Notes: generated from the letters alone by a model not told the origin. Counted from the first letter of the stretch, positions 9,255 to 18,018 are shown. The stretch is DNA of 64,000 bases from Phenylobacterium sp. (GCF_030680185.1 NZ_JAUXVZ010000055.1:124001-188000); one strand, 5' to 3'. Numbers and translations: made by a program.

Positions 9255-9286
9255 CCTCCGCTGAATCCCCGCGGATTCAGCGGAGG
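9255..9286. repeat. Perfect 14-bp inverted repeat (stem-loop)
   Basis: CCTCCGCTGAATCC (9255-9268) and GGATTCAGCGGAGG (9273-9286) are exact inverted copies with a 4-base CCGC loop. The hairpin follows repeat copy A directly and precedes the S9 peptidase by 90 bases. There is no T-tract. It could be a terminator-like end for the receptor transcript or part of the repeat family. Confidence 0.6.
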
Positions 9287-9376
9287 CGATGGGCTAATCC
9301 ACGGAGTCGCCAGCACGATCCGGGAGACAATTTCGGACCGTACTCTGAGGCTGAGGCCGAAGACGGAGCTAAGCAT

Positions 9377-11536
9377 ATGAACCGACGGACCTTGTTGCTT
9401 TCGACGGCGAGCCTGGCCCTGGCGCCCTGCTTTTCCTGGGCTGAGGAAGGCCGGGGCGCCATCGCCCCGCCCCGTCCGCCCCGCAGGCCGTTGCGGATCG
9501 AGCAACTGGGTCGCGTTCGGAATGACCCCTATGCCTGGCTGCGTGATCCCAATTGGGCCGAGGTCTCCCGCGACAGCAGCCTGATGTCGCCGGAAATCCG
9601 CGCCCACCTGGAGGCGGAGAACCGCTACGCCAACGCCCTGCTGGCGCCGACGCAAGGCCGGCAGGACGCCTATGCCCAGCGCATGATGGCCCTGGCCGAA
9701 GGCGACGAGTCTCAGCCCCCCGTTCCCGATGGTCCGTGGGCCTACTACGCCTATGTGCGCCCCGGCGAGGATCATCCCGTCCATGCCCGTCGCCCGGTCG
9801 GCGGCGGCGAGGAACAGATCCTGCTGGACGAGCAGGCCCGCGCCGCGGGCCACGCCTATTTCCGCACCACGGCGGCGGCCCACAGCCCCGACCACAGCCT
9901 GTTCGTCTGGGCCGAGGATGTCGAAGGGGGCGACCGCCACCGGATCTGCATCCGCGACCTGGCCACCGGCGAGATCCGCGCCACGCCGCAGGCCGAGGGT
10001 TTTGGCTGGGAAGGCCTGGTGGTCTCGTCGTGCTCGCAGTGGGTGTTCTGGATCTGGCGCGATCCCCTGGGCCGCCCCGCAAAGATCTTCCGCCGCCCGG
10101 CCCGCGGCGACAGCGACGAACTGGTCTATGAGGAGCGCGATCCGGCCCTGTTCATGGCTCTGTCGCGGATGGCGTCGGGCGCCTTCGTCACCATCCAGAT
10201 CCTGGGTCCTGACGTCGACGAGGCCCGCCTGATCCCGGCGGCGGAACCGACCGCCGAGCCCATCCTGGTGGAGCCTCGGCAGCCGGGCCTCCACTATCAG
10301 GTCCAGGAGTGGAACGGCCAGCTCGTGATCCTGACCGACGCCGACGGCGCGATCGACGGCAAGCTGATGACCGCGCCCCTCGACCAGCCCGGCCGCGCGC
10401 ACTGGCGGGAATGGATCGCCCACGAGCCGGGCCGGCACATCCTGGAGATCCGGCCGCTGCGCGACCATCTGGTGCGCCGCCAACGCCGCAACGGCCGGCT
10501 GGAAGTCATCGCCCTTCCGCAAGGCGGCGGCGACGAGGCGCAGGTGGCCTTTGATGAAGCCGCCTATCTGGTGACCCTGGAGCCGCAGCAGGCCTATGAC
10601 ACGGCCATCCTGCGTCTGAGCTGGCAGTCGCCGCGCACGCCGCCGCGCTGGGTCGATTACGATCTGACGAGCGGCCAGCAGACCCTGGTGAAGGCCCGCC
10701 AGATCGGCGCAGGCTACAATCCTGAGGACTATGAAGTCCGCAGCCTGTTCGCCCCGGCCAGCGATGGCGAGCAGATTCCCGTCACAGTCCTGATGCGCAA
10801 GGGCGCCGTGTTGGACGGCCGTTCGCCCCTCCTGCTCTTCGCCTATGGCTCCTATGGCGCCTCAACCGAGGCCAAGTTCTCCGTGCCTGTGCTGGCGCTG
10901 GTGGAACAGGGCTTCATCTACGCCATCGCCCATGTGCGGGGCGGTTCGGAAAAGGGCCGCCAGTGGTTCCTCGACGGGCGCCGCTTCCAGAAGGCCAACA
11001 CCTTCACCGACTTCATCGCCTGCGCCGAGCACCTGATCGACCAGGGCTATACCCGGCCCAAGCGCGTGGTGGCCTATGGCCTGTCGGCCGGCGGCCTGCT
11101 GATGGGCGCGGTGGCCAATATGCGCCCGGACCTCTGGGGCGGCGTGATCGCCCAGGTGCCGTTCGTCGACATGCTGAACACCATGAGCGACGCCGACCAC
11201 CCGCTGGTGCCGGCCTTCCGGCCCGACTGGGGCGATCCCCTGGCCGACCCGGAAGCCTATGACTACATCGCCTCGATCTCACCCTATGAGAACGTGCGGC
11301 CGCAGGCCTATCCGCCCATCCTGGCCACCGCAGGCGTGCGCGATCCGCGGGTCAGCTATTGGGAGCCGGCCAAGTGGGTCGCCGAGATCCGCGAGCAGGC
11401 CACCGGCGGCGGGCCGATCCTCTTCCTGACGGACATGGAGGCCGGCCATCAGGCGGCCGGCGGTCTGTCATCCCAGTTCCGACAAATGGGCCGCTTCTGG
11501 GCCTTCGCCGAGCAGAGCCTGGTATGGTCAGCGTAA
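9377..11536 (+). CDS. Exported S9-family (prolyl oligopeptidase / oligopeptidase B-like) serine peptidase
   Basis: The 719-residue product has an N-terminal beta-propeller (~residues 40-420, opening with the family motif P..IEQLGRVRNDPYAWLRD) and a C-terminal alpha/beta-hydrolase domain. The nucleophile is Ser570 in Y-G-L-S-A-G-G-L-L-M-G, close to the GGSAGG(M/L)LMG form of oligopeptidase B. Asp and His candidates lie in the last 100 residues (GVRDPRV and EAGHQAAGG). The start at 9377 puts a signal peptide first, with a twin-arginine-like MNRRTLLLS. Cytosolic oligopeptidase B lacks this, so I infer a periplasmic enzyme that cleaves peptides brought in by the receptors. The amidase start overlaps its end by 13 bases. 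Confidence 0.85.
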   Translation: MNRRTLLLSTASLALAPCFSWAEEGRGAIAPPRPPRRPLRIEQLGRVRNDPYAWLRDPNWAEVSRDSSLMSPEIRAHLEAENRYANALLAPTQGRQDAYAQRMMALAEGDESQPPVPDGPWAYYAYVRPGEDHPVHARRPVGGGEEQILLDEQARAAGHAYFRTTAAAHSPDHSLFVWAEDVEGGDRHRICIRDLATGEIRATPQAEGFGWEGLVVSSCSQWVFWIWRDPLGRPAKIFRRPARGDSDELVYEERDPALFMALSRMASGAFVTIQILGPDVDEARLIPAAEPTAEPILVEPRQPGLHYQVQEWNGQLVILTDADGAIDGKLMTAPLDQPGRAHWREWIAHEPGRHILEIRPLRDHLVRRQRRNGRLEVIALPQGGGDEAQVAFDEAAYLVTLEPQQAYDTAILRLSWQSPRTPPRWVDYDLTSGQQTLVKARQIGAGYNPEDYEVRSLFAPASDGEQIPVTVLMRKGAVLDGRSPLLLFAYGSYGASTEAKFSVPVLALVEQGFIYAIAHVRGGSEKGRQWFLDGRRFQKANTFTDFIACAEHLIDQGYTRPKRVVAYGLSAGGLLMGAVANMRPDLWGGVIAQVPFVDMLNTMSDADHPLVPAFRPDWGDPLADPEAYDYIASISPYENVRPQAYPPILATAGVRDPRVSYWEPAKWVAEIREQATGGGPILFLTDMEAGHQAAGGLSSQFRQMGRFWAFAEQSLVWSA

Positions 11537-12948
11537 GACGGGGCGACGCGTTCGCCCTCGGGCGCCTGGACGCCCACGATCAGGCGGCTCTCGTGGCCGG
11601 GGGCGAGGCCACGGCCGCGGAGCTGGCCGAAGCCGCGATCATCCGCATCGAGGCGCTTGATCCCCAGCTTCTCTCGGTGAGCTGGCCGGCCTTCGACCAG
11701 GCACGGCAGCGCGCAGCTGCGCCCCTGCCCGAGGGACCGCTGTCTGGGGTCCCCTATCTGCTGAAGGATTCCCTGGACTATCCAGGCCTGCCGAGCCTGG
11801 CGGGCTCGGCCAGCCGGAGCGCCGCCGCGCGCGAGGTCGCCTATCCCTATGTCCGGCGATTGGACGCCGCGGGCCTGGTTCCCGTCGGCAAGTCGGCCAT
11901 GCCGGAGTTCGGCCTGCTGCCTGTCACCGAACCCCTCATCGGCCCCGTGACCCGCAATCCCTGGTCGCCTTCCCACTCCCCCGGGGGCTCCAGCGGCGGG
12001 GCCGGGGCCGCGGTGGCGGCCGGACTGGTTCCTCTGGCCCACGGCAGCGACGGCGCAGGCTCGATCCGCATCCCGTCCTCGGCCTGCGGTCTGCCGGGCC
12101 TGAAGCCGGGGCGCGGGACCACGGTGCGGGTGCGGAGCCGCCATGTGATCGAGGATCTGCTGGTCGGCGACAGCCTGATGGCCCGCAGCGTCCGCGACGT
12201 GGCCGCCGGCTTCGCCCTGGCCAGACCGGACTCGGCTGCGGCGGTCACCGGGCCCAGCCGGCGGCGGCTGAAGATCGCCTATGCCAGCCGCACCCTGGCC
12301 GGGGATGAGCCTCACGAGAGCCTGACCAGGGCGCTGGAGGACACGGTCAATCTCTGCGCACGCCTGGGCCACGAGGTGCGCCCCGCCTGGCCCGCCATCG
12401 AGGGCCCCGCCGCCCTGCGGGCCGAACAGGTTCTGTGGAGCCACATCGGCGCCGATTGCGTCGACGCCATCATCGCCGCGGGCCAGGACCCCGCCGTGGC
12501 GCTGGAGCCCTGGACAAGGGCCCTGGGCGAGATCGCCGCGGGCCTCAGCCATGTCGACCTGGAAGCCGCCTACGCGCAGATCGCCGCCCTGCCCCGCCAA
12601 CTGGCCGCCTTCTTCGGGGACTTCGACGTTCTGCTGACCCCGACCTTGTCGGCGCCGCCGCCCCTGATCGGTGAGATGGCGCCCGACACTGCGCCCGATG
12701 AGCTGATGGCGAAGATGTTCGGCTGGTGCGGCTACACCCCGCTGCAGAACATGGCCGGCACACCGGCCGTGACTCTGCCGCTGGCCTGGGACGAAGCTGG
12801 CCTGCCGCTGGGGCTGATGTTCGCCGCCGACCGGGGCCAGGAAGACCTGCTGCTCGCCTTGGCCTTCGAACTGGAGGCGGCCGCCCCCTGGAAACATCGC
12901 TGGCCGCCGATCTCGGTCAACGGAGGCGCTCATGGACAAGCCGCCTGA
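11524..12948 (+). CDS. Amidase signature family hydrolase
   Basis: The 474-residue product shows the amidase-signature Ser-Ser-Lys triad: Lys81 in PYLLKDSLDY, cis-Ser156 in S-P-G-G-S-S-G-G and nucleophile Ser180 in GSDGAGSIRIPS. The 24-residue spacing of the two serines matches the family. It hydrolyses a carboxamide to acid plus ammonia or amine; the substrate is not readable. The sequence has GAGS where most members have GGS. No signal peptide is seen. The ATG at 11524 overlaps the peptidase end; the frame is open further upstream only as peptidase shadow. The 17-base overlap with the next gene indicates a three-gene operon. Confidence 0.9.
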   Translation: MVSVRRGDAFALGRLDAHDQAALVAGGEATAAELAEAAIIRIEALDPQLLSVSWPAFDQARQRAAAPLPEGPLSGVPYLLKDSLDYPGLPSLAGSASRSAAAREVAYPYVRRLDAAGLVPVGKSAMPEFGLLPVTEPLIGPVTRNPWSPSHSPGGSSGGAGAAVAAGLVPLAHGSDGAGSIRIPSSACGLPGLKPGRGTTVRVRSRHVIEDLLVGDSLMARSVRDVAAGFALARPDSAAAVTGPSRRRLKIAYASRTLAGDEPHESLTRALEDTVNLCARLGHEVRPAWPAIEGPAALRAEQVLWSHIGADCVDAIIAAGQDPAVALEPWTRALGEIAAGLSHVDLEAAYAQIAALPRQLAAFFGDFDVLLTPTLSAPPPLIGEMAPDTAPDELMAKMFGWCGYTPLQNMAGTPAVTLPLAWDEAGLPLGLMFAADRGQEDLLLALAFELEAAAPWKHRWPPISVNGGAHGQAA

Positions 12949-13555
12949 GAAGTACGCCGCCCAGTCCGAGGCCGACATCGTGGCCTTGGTCACAGCCCAT
13001 CCGCTGGCCTGGGTGGTGAGCGCGGGCCAGGGCTTTTCGGCCACGCCCCTGCCCCTGCGACCGCGGCTTGACGCAGAAGGCCGGCTCACCGCGCTCGCGG
13101 GGCACTTCGCCAGATCCAATCCCCAGGTGGCGCGGTTGAGAGCCGATCCTCAGGCTCTGATGCTGTTCATGGGGCCGCACGGCTATGTATCGCCCTCCTG
13201 GATGGCGGACCGGACCCAGGCGCCGACCTGGAACTATGCCTGCGCCGCCTTCGCCGGCGATATCGTCTTCGAGGAAGGCCCGGAGGCCACGCGCGCGGTC
13301 CTGGACGACCTGATCGAGGCCATGGAGGACGGCCGGCCGGCGGCCTGGCGCACGGACGACATGGGCCCGCGATATGAGGGACTGGCCCGCGGGGTTGTCG
13401 GCTTCCGCGCCGAAATCCGCGCCCGGCGGGTGGTGTTCAAGCTTGGCCAGGACGAGCGGGACGACGTCTTCGCCGACATCATGGCCGCCCTGCAGCAACA
13501 GGGTCCGCAGGACCTGGCGCGCCTTATGGACGTCTACGCCGCCGCGCGCGAATGA
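12932..13555 (+). CDS. PaiB-like FMN-binding protein
   Basis: The 207-residue product belongs to the PaiB/FMN-binding split-barrel family. The signature GPHGYVSPSWMADRT...PTWNY sits at residues ~80-105, and HFARSNPQ before it is also typical. Bacillus PaiB was described as a negative regulator of proteases and sporulation, and structures show a flavin-reductase-like fold that binds FMN. It follows peptidase and amidase genes with translational overlap, consistent with an oxidoreductase or regulator in the same pathway. Its 3' end overlaps the convergent AraC gene by 22 bases. Confidence 0.85.
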   Translation: MDKPPEKYAAQSEADIVALVTAHPLAWVVSAGQGFSATPLPLRPRLDAEGRLTALAGHFARSNPQVARLRADPQALMLFMGPHGYVSPSWMADRTQAPTWNYACAAFAGDIVFEEGPEATRAVLDDLIEAMEDGRPAAWRTDDMGPRYEGLARGVVGFRAEIRARRVVFKLGQDERDDVFADIMAALQQQGPQDLARLMDVYAAARE

Positions 13556-14349
13556 TCGATCGCGGCCTCGAAATAGTGGCTGGGCGCCACGCCGAACGCA
13601 CGCTGGAACATGGCGGTGAAGGCGCTGGGGCTGTTGTAGCCCACGTCGAAAGCCACCGTCGTGACCGCCCCGCCCAGGGAAAGCAGCGACAAGGCGTGGG
13701 CCAGTCGCACCTGTTGGCGCCACTCGCTGAACGTGATGCCGGTTTCGCGGCGGAAGGCGCGGGTGAAGGTTCGCCGCCCCATGCCGGACAGGTCGGCGAA
13801 ATGGTCCAGATCGGCCTCATCGCCTGGGCTGTCCATGACCAGGCGACAGGCCCGCAGCAGCCGCTCGTCCTTGGGCATCGGCACCTGCAGGGCCTGGACC
13901 GGATGCTCGACCGCCACCGCGATCTCGTCGAGGATCAACTGCATGATGCGCGCCTCGCGTCCATCGAGGGCGTATTCCACCGGCAGGTCGGACGCCTCCA
14001 GGATCAGCTCCCGCAGCAGGTTGCTGACCTTCAGCACCTGGCATCTGTCCGGCAGGCGCGCATCGGCGCCGGGCTCCACATAGAGGGTGCGCAACGAGAC
14101 GTGTCCCCGGCACAGGGCCTGATGGCGCACGCCGGCCGGCATCCACACCGCGCGCTGCGGCGGGATGGTGAAGCTGGTGTCGTCGGTCATCACGGACATC
14201 ACGCCGGCGCTGGCATAGAGCAGCTGCGCCCGCTCATGGCTGTGGGGCGGGTCCATGAAGTGCGGCGGATACTCGTCGACCAGCACGGCCACGGGCCGGG
14301 GGACGTGCTGATAGTCGTCGCCGCGTGTGCTCCGCTCCATATGGCCCAT
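13534..14349 (-). CDS. AraC-family transcriptional regulator with cupin sensor domain
   Basis: The 271-residue product has an N-terminal cupin-like domain (residues ~15-95, with PHSHERAQLLYASAG and P-P-Q-R-A-V-W-M-P-A-G-V-R-H) and a C-terminal double helix-turn-helix (~165-265, with R-R-T-F-T-R-A-F-R-R-E-T-G and V-A-F-D-V-G-Y-N-S-P-S-A-F). It is the AraC subgroup often next to efflux or catabolic genes that it controls. I start it at the ATG at 14349; an ATG at 14340 and a longer upstream form are possible. It is divergent from the esterase at 14481, a plausible target. Confidence 0.85.
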   Translation of the reverse strand: MGHMERSTRGDDYQHVPRPVAVLVDEYPPHFMDPPHSHERAQLLYASAGVMSVMTDDTSFTIPPQRAVWMPAGVRHQALCRGHVSLRTLYVEPGADARLPDRCQVLKVSNLLRELILEASDLPVEYALDGREARIMQLILDEIAVAVEHPVQALQVPMPKDERLLRACRLVMDSPGDEADLDHFADLSGMGRRTFTRAFRRETGITFSEWRQQVRLAHALSLLSLGGAVTTVAFDVGYNSPSAFTAMFQRAFGVAPSHYFEAAIDHSRAAA

Positions 14350-14480
14350 ACTAGACGATCGCGGGCCAATGGTCGACGGCGAGCCACCATGCGCCCTGCT
14401 ATCGAGCCGAAACGCCTGTCGAACGGGCGACGTGATCAACCCTCAGGCGCCCAGGCGCCCCTTCAGTCGTCAGGAAAATC

Positions 14481-15458
14481 ATGAGCGGGATGCAGGGGCT
14501 GGGCGGCGCCGACCTGGACGACGCGGTACGCGATTTCATCGCCCGCACCGGCGAGGCGCATGCCCGCCATGCGGGGGGGCGCGCGCTCACGCCGGTTGAA
14601 GCCCGGCAGGTGGCCGAGCAGGTGCGGACGCCGTGGCGCGCCGGGGGTCCGGCCATGCACCGCACGACCGAGGCGCACGCCCCCTCGCCCCACGGGCCGG
14701 TTCGTCTGCGCATCCACGATCCCTCTCCCGGACGGGGCAAGCCGATCCTGATCTATGTCCATGGGGGCGGCTGGATGCTGTTCAGCCTGGAGACCCACGA
14801 CCGGCTCATGCGCGAATATGCCGCCCGCGCCGGGGCGGTGGTGGTCGGGGTCGACTACGCCCTCTCGCCGGAAGCCAAGTTCCCGCTGGCGCTGGAGCAA
14901 TGCATGGCCGCCGTACGCTGGGCCGGCGGCGGCGGCGTGGGCGAGGCCGGCGATGTGTCACGGCTGGCCATGGGCGGCGACTCCGTCGGCGGCAACATGT
15001 CCCTGGCCAGCGCCGTGGCCCTGCGGGACGCAGGCGAGGGCCACATTCTCAAAGCCCTGATGCTCCACTATGGCGCCTTCGACACCGAGATCGACGCCGA
15101 GCACCGCGCCCGCTTCGGCGGCGAGGGCTATATGCTGACGCCTGAGGAAATGGACGTCTATTGGGCGGCCTACCTCACCGACCCGCAGGAGCGGACCAAT
15201 CCTCTGGCCACCCCCGCCCGGGCCGATCTGGCCGGCCTGCCGCCGGTGTTCCTGACCATCCCGTCCTGCGATGTCCTGACAGGTCAGAGCCTGGCCCTGG
15301 CCGATCGCCTCGCCGCGGCAGGCGTCGAGGTTCGGGCCGAGGTCTATCAGGGCGCCTCGCACAGCTTTCTGGAGGCGGTCTCGATCAGCGCCCTGGCCGA
15401 CCGCGCCCTGCAGGACGGCGCCGACTGGCTGGCGGCCACCCTGGCCCCGGCGCCCTGA
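14481..15458 (+). CDS. Alpha/beta hydrolase, hormone-sensitive-lipase (acetyl esterase) family
   Basis: The 325-residue product has the HSL-family oxyanion motif YVHGGGWMLF (~residues 92-101), the nucleophile elbow GGDSVGGNM (~170) and the late acid and base in SCDVLTG and GASHSF. It would hydrolyse short-chain esters in the cytoplasm, since no signal peptide is present. An AGGAAAA ribosome binding site precedes the ATG. It is divergent from the AraC gene, whose control of it is inference. Confidence 0.85.
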   Translation: MSGMQGLGGADLDDAVRDFIARTGEAHARHAGGRALTPVEARQVAEQVRTPWRAGGPAMHRTTEAHAPSPHGPVRLRIHDPSPGRGKPILIYVHGGGWMLFSLETHDRLMREYAARAGAVVVGVDYALSPEAKFPLALEQCMAAVRWAGGGGVGEAGDVSRLAMGGDSVGGNMSLASAVALRDAGEGHILKALMLHYGAFDTEIDAEHRARFGGEGYMLTPEEMDVYWAAYLTDPQERTNPLATPARADLAGLPPVFLTIPSCDVLTGQSLALADRLAAAGVEVRAEVYQGASHSFLEAVSISALADRALQDGADWLAATLAPAP

Positions 15459-15515
15459 AGGCTCGGGGTGGTCTAAGGTCGGATCGACGCCTTCAAGCCG
15501 ATTCGGACCAATCCC

Positions 15516-15725
15516 ATGAGCAAGCCCCCAGAACTGAAGTACCGCCCCCTGGCCGATGGGCGCTACGAGGTCTGGCTGCATGCGGTGATACCGCAGGACG
15601 CTCTGCTGGGCCTGCACGGGGTGCTGGCCCAGTACGCCGCCGAGGGACCGCCGGATCCGGAGCCTGAGGACGGCTCAGATGAATCCGGCTCCGGCGAGTC
15701 CGGCTCAGGCGGCCTCGCCCACTGA
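15516..15725 (+). CDS. Small acidic hypothetical protein
   Basis: The 69-residue product opens with MSKPPELKYRPLADGRYEVW and is predicted to be a short alpha/beta unit, followed by a low-complexity acidic Ser/Gly/Glu tail. No family is recognised. Its 3' end overlaps the convergent YdcF-like gene by 21 bases. The N-terminal half looks protein-like, so I keep it at moderate confidence. Confidence 0.5.
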   Translation: MSKPPELKYRPLADGRYEVWLHAVIPQDALLGLHGVLAQYAAEGPPDPEPEDGSDESGSGESGSGGLAH

Positions 15726-16235
15726 GCCCGTACGGGCGAGAATTTCCCGCCGTCGGGCCAGAACGACCATGAAATCATAGGGATAGGCCAGAACTTCCCG
15801 GGCGCTCATCCGCCACCATTCAAGACGCCGGACACGGTCCCGGCCGGTCTCGATGGGACCAGGCTGTGTCCTCACGCCCAGCAGGGCGAACATCATCGCC
15901 ACCCTTGGCGCATGATAGGTGTCGGTGCAGATGATGAGGCGGCCAATCCCCCGTGCGCGCAGAAAGCCCAGGGCGGCGATGACGTTCTCAAGGGTGTCAC
16001 GGCTGCGTTCGTCCAGAACCAGGCGGGCTGGGTCGACTCCGGAGGCCTGCAGGAGATCGGCCATCACCCGGGCTTCAGAAGGTCCATGCCGACCAAGGCC
16101 GCCGGAGCAGAAGATCAGGCAGTCGGGCCTGGCCCGCGCCGCGGCCAGCCCATAGCCGACGCGGCGCGCCAGGGCGGGACTGGCCCGGCCCCCTGGCCAT
16201 ACGGCGGCGCCGAGTATGACGATAGCGGCGTCCAT
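15705..16235 (-). CDS. YdcF-like DUF218 protein
   Basis: The 176-residue product begins MDAAIVILGAAVWPGGRAS at the ATG at 16235; a longer in-frame start lacks family similarity. DUF218 landmarks are ILGAAVWPGG near the start, FCSGGLGRHGPSEARVM at ~55-70, ERSRDTLENV at ~90 and TDTYHAPR at ~120. The family has a Rossmann-like fold; members such as YdcF bind S-adenosylmethionine and others act in envelope-related processes. The role here is unknown. There is no clear N-terminal membrane anchor. Confidence 0.8.
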   Translation of the reverse strand: MDAAIVILGAAVWPGGRASPALARRVGYGLAAARARPDCLIFCSGGLGRHGPSEARVMADLLQASGVDPARLVLDERSRDTLENVIAALGFLRARGIGRLIICTDTYHAPRVAMMFALLGVRTQPGPIETGRDRVRRLEWWRMSAREVLAYPYDFMVVLARRREILARTGSVGEAA

Positions 16236-16275
16236 GGGCGAAGATTGCCCGACGGCGGCCGCGGCCGCCAATGAA

Positions 16276-16695
16276 TCACGCCTCGGGCGACCGGTCGTCC
16301 TGTTGCGGCTCCGCCTGCGCAGGCGGCGCATCGTTCAGGGGCGGCAGCAGGCCCGCGATCAGGTCGTCCTGCTCGGCCTGTCGCACCGCGCGGCGGACGT
16401 TCAGCCGCAGAAGCAGCTCGGCGTCGCGCCAACGCTCGCGGACTTCTTCCAGGCGAGCGGCCAGGTCCGAGCCCATGACGTTCTCGGTTTCACCGGCATA
16501 GAGCACCCGCGCCTCGCCGCCGGCGTTCAATTCGGCGATCACATAGTTCGCGCCCGCGGTCGGGGGGATGCGGTCATCCTCCAGCGCGGTGTAACGATAG
16601 GTCGTGCCGGACTTGCCGACGAAATCGAGTTGGCGGGCCAACACAACGCTCCCAGCCTTGATACGCATTTCAATCTGGCCCGCAGACAACCCCAC
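16276..16695 (-). CDS. Conserved hypothetical protein
   Basis: The 139-residue product has an N-terminal beta-rich part (KAGSVVLARQLDFVGKSG, YVIAELNAGGEARVLYAGET) and a helical C-terminal part rich in Arg and Glu (LAARLEEVRERWRDAELL), ending in a Pro/Gln-rich tail. I do not recognise the family. The start may be the GTG at 16695 or an ATG at 16668; neither has a strong ribosome binding site. It lies 40 bases upstream of the YdcF-like gene on the same strand and is probably co-transcribed. Confidence 0.6.
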   Translation of the reverse strand: MGLSAGQIEMRIKAGSVVLARQLDFVGKSGTTYRYTALEDDRIPPTAGANYVIAELNAGGEARVLYAGETENVMGSDLAARLEEVRERWRDAELLLRLNVRRAVRQAEQDDLIAGLLPPLNDAPPAQAEPQQDDRSPEA

Positions 16696-16881
16696 AGGCA
16701 GGCCCTCTCTACACGGTCAAATCGGGCGAAAGCGAGACGCGATCCATGGTCAAGCTATCGAAATTTGTGCGGCGGCCTGTGGACGGAACAACCTCCGCCA
16801 TAAGGCGTTCGAACCATGACCCGGCTCTGCTAGGTTCATCCCCAGCGGCGATTCAGCCATCTGGTCTTTCGGAGCAGCGCC

Positions 16882-18018
16882 ATCAGTAGCGTTTCGACCT
16901 CGGACGAAACCCCAGCCGCATTCGAGCTGACGGGCGATGGCGCCGACCGCGCCGTGCGCCTTACGGGCGACTGGACGCTTAACGCGTTGGGTCGTGAGGG
17001 GCGACGCCTGGTCGCCGCGCTGAAGCGTGAACCCGCCGCCCACTTCGACCTGACGGCGGTCGGGAAGCTCGACACCGCCGGCGCCTTCGCCCTGATCCGC
17101 GCCGCCGGCGGCGTGCTGGACCCTGACAGGGTCGAGGCCCGCCCCGAGAATCAGCGACTGATCGAACTGGTGGCCGAGGCCGCCGCCAAGCGCGGGGAGC
17201 CCAAGCGCGAACCCCGCGGCTGGCATGAGATGACCGTCCGGCTGGGCAAGGGCGTGGTCGGCACCGGATACGACGCCTTCGACACCCTGGTCTTCGCCGG
17301 CCACCTGTTGATCGTGCTGGCCAAGAGCGTCGCCAACCCGCTGCGCATCCGCTGGGCCTCGGTCTTTTCCCTCGCCGAGCGCGCCGGCCTGGACGCCATT
17401 CCGATCGTCGCGGTGACCTCGTTCTTCATCGGCGCCGTGGTGGGTCTTCTTGGGGCCAACATGCTGCGCGAGTTCGGGGCCCAGGTCTTCGCCGTCGAGC
17501 TAATCGGCGTGGCGGTGCTGCGGGAGTTCAACATCCTGATCACGGCCATCCTCCTGGCCGGCCGATCGGCCTCATCCTTCGCCGCCGAGATCGGCTCGAT
17601 GAAGATGAACCAGGAGGTCGACGCCATGAAGGTGATGGGCGTCGATCCGTTCGAGGCGCTGGTCTTCCCCCGGTTCATGGCCTTGCTGGTGACCATCCCG
17701 CTGCTGACCTTCGTCGCCACCCTGGCAGGGCTCTGTGGCGGTCTGGCCGTCACCTGGAGCGTGCTGGACATCGGCCCCAACTTCTTCTTCCAGCGCATTC
17801 TGGAATATGTCGGCCCCACCCATTTCTGGGTCGGCCTTTCGAAGGCGCCGATCATGGCCATCGTCATCGCCGGGATCGGCTGCCGCCAGGGCCTGGAGGT
17901 CGGCGGCGATGTGGAATCCCTGGGCCGGCGGGTGACGGCCGCGGTGGTGCACGCCATCTTCGCCATCATCATGATCGATGCCGCCTTCGCCCTGCTCTAT
18001 ATGGAGCTGGACATTTGA
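16882..18018 (+). CDS. MlaE-family ABC transporter permease with N-terminal STAS domain
   Basis: The product joins a STAS domain (MlaB-like, ~residues 15-90, with VRLTGDWTLNALG and H-F-D-L-T-A-V-G-K-L-D-T-A-G-A) to an MlaE permease with five to six membrane segments and the family loop AAEIGSMKMNQEVDAM. It moves lipid between membranes with the ATPase and MCE protein that follow. The start is uncertain. The frame is open from 16834 with no ATG or TTG, and a GTG at 16954 would delete the first STAS strand. An ATC at 16882 lies 7 bases after GGAG (16871-16874) and fits best. The stop overlaps the ATPase start in TTGA. Confidence 0.85.
   Translation: MSSVSTSDETPAAFELTGDGADRAVRLTGDWTLNALGREGRRLVAALKREPAAHFDLTAVGKLDTAGAFALIRAAGGVLDPDRVEARPENQRLIELVAEAAAKRGEPKREPRGWHEMTVRLGKGVVGTGYDAFDTLVFAGHLLIVLAKSVANPLRIRWASVFSLAERAGLDAIPIVAVTSFFIGAVVGLLGANMLREFGAQVFAVELIGVAVLREFNILITAILLAGRSASSFAAEIGSMKMNQEVDAMKVMGVDPFEALVFPRFMALLVTIPLLTFVATLAGLCGGLAVTWSVLDIGPNFFFQRILEYVGPTHFWVGLSKAPIMAIVIAGIGCRQGLEVGGDVESLGRRVTAAVVHAIFAIIMIDAAFALLYMELDI

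Noticed and set aside
11449..13119. Minus-strand open frame of 556 codons
   Set aside because: It covers the amidase on the opposite strand. The amidase triad and overlap-linked operon leave no room for it.
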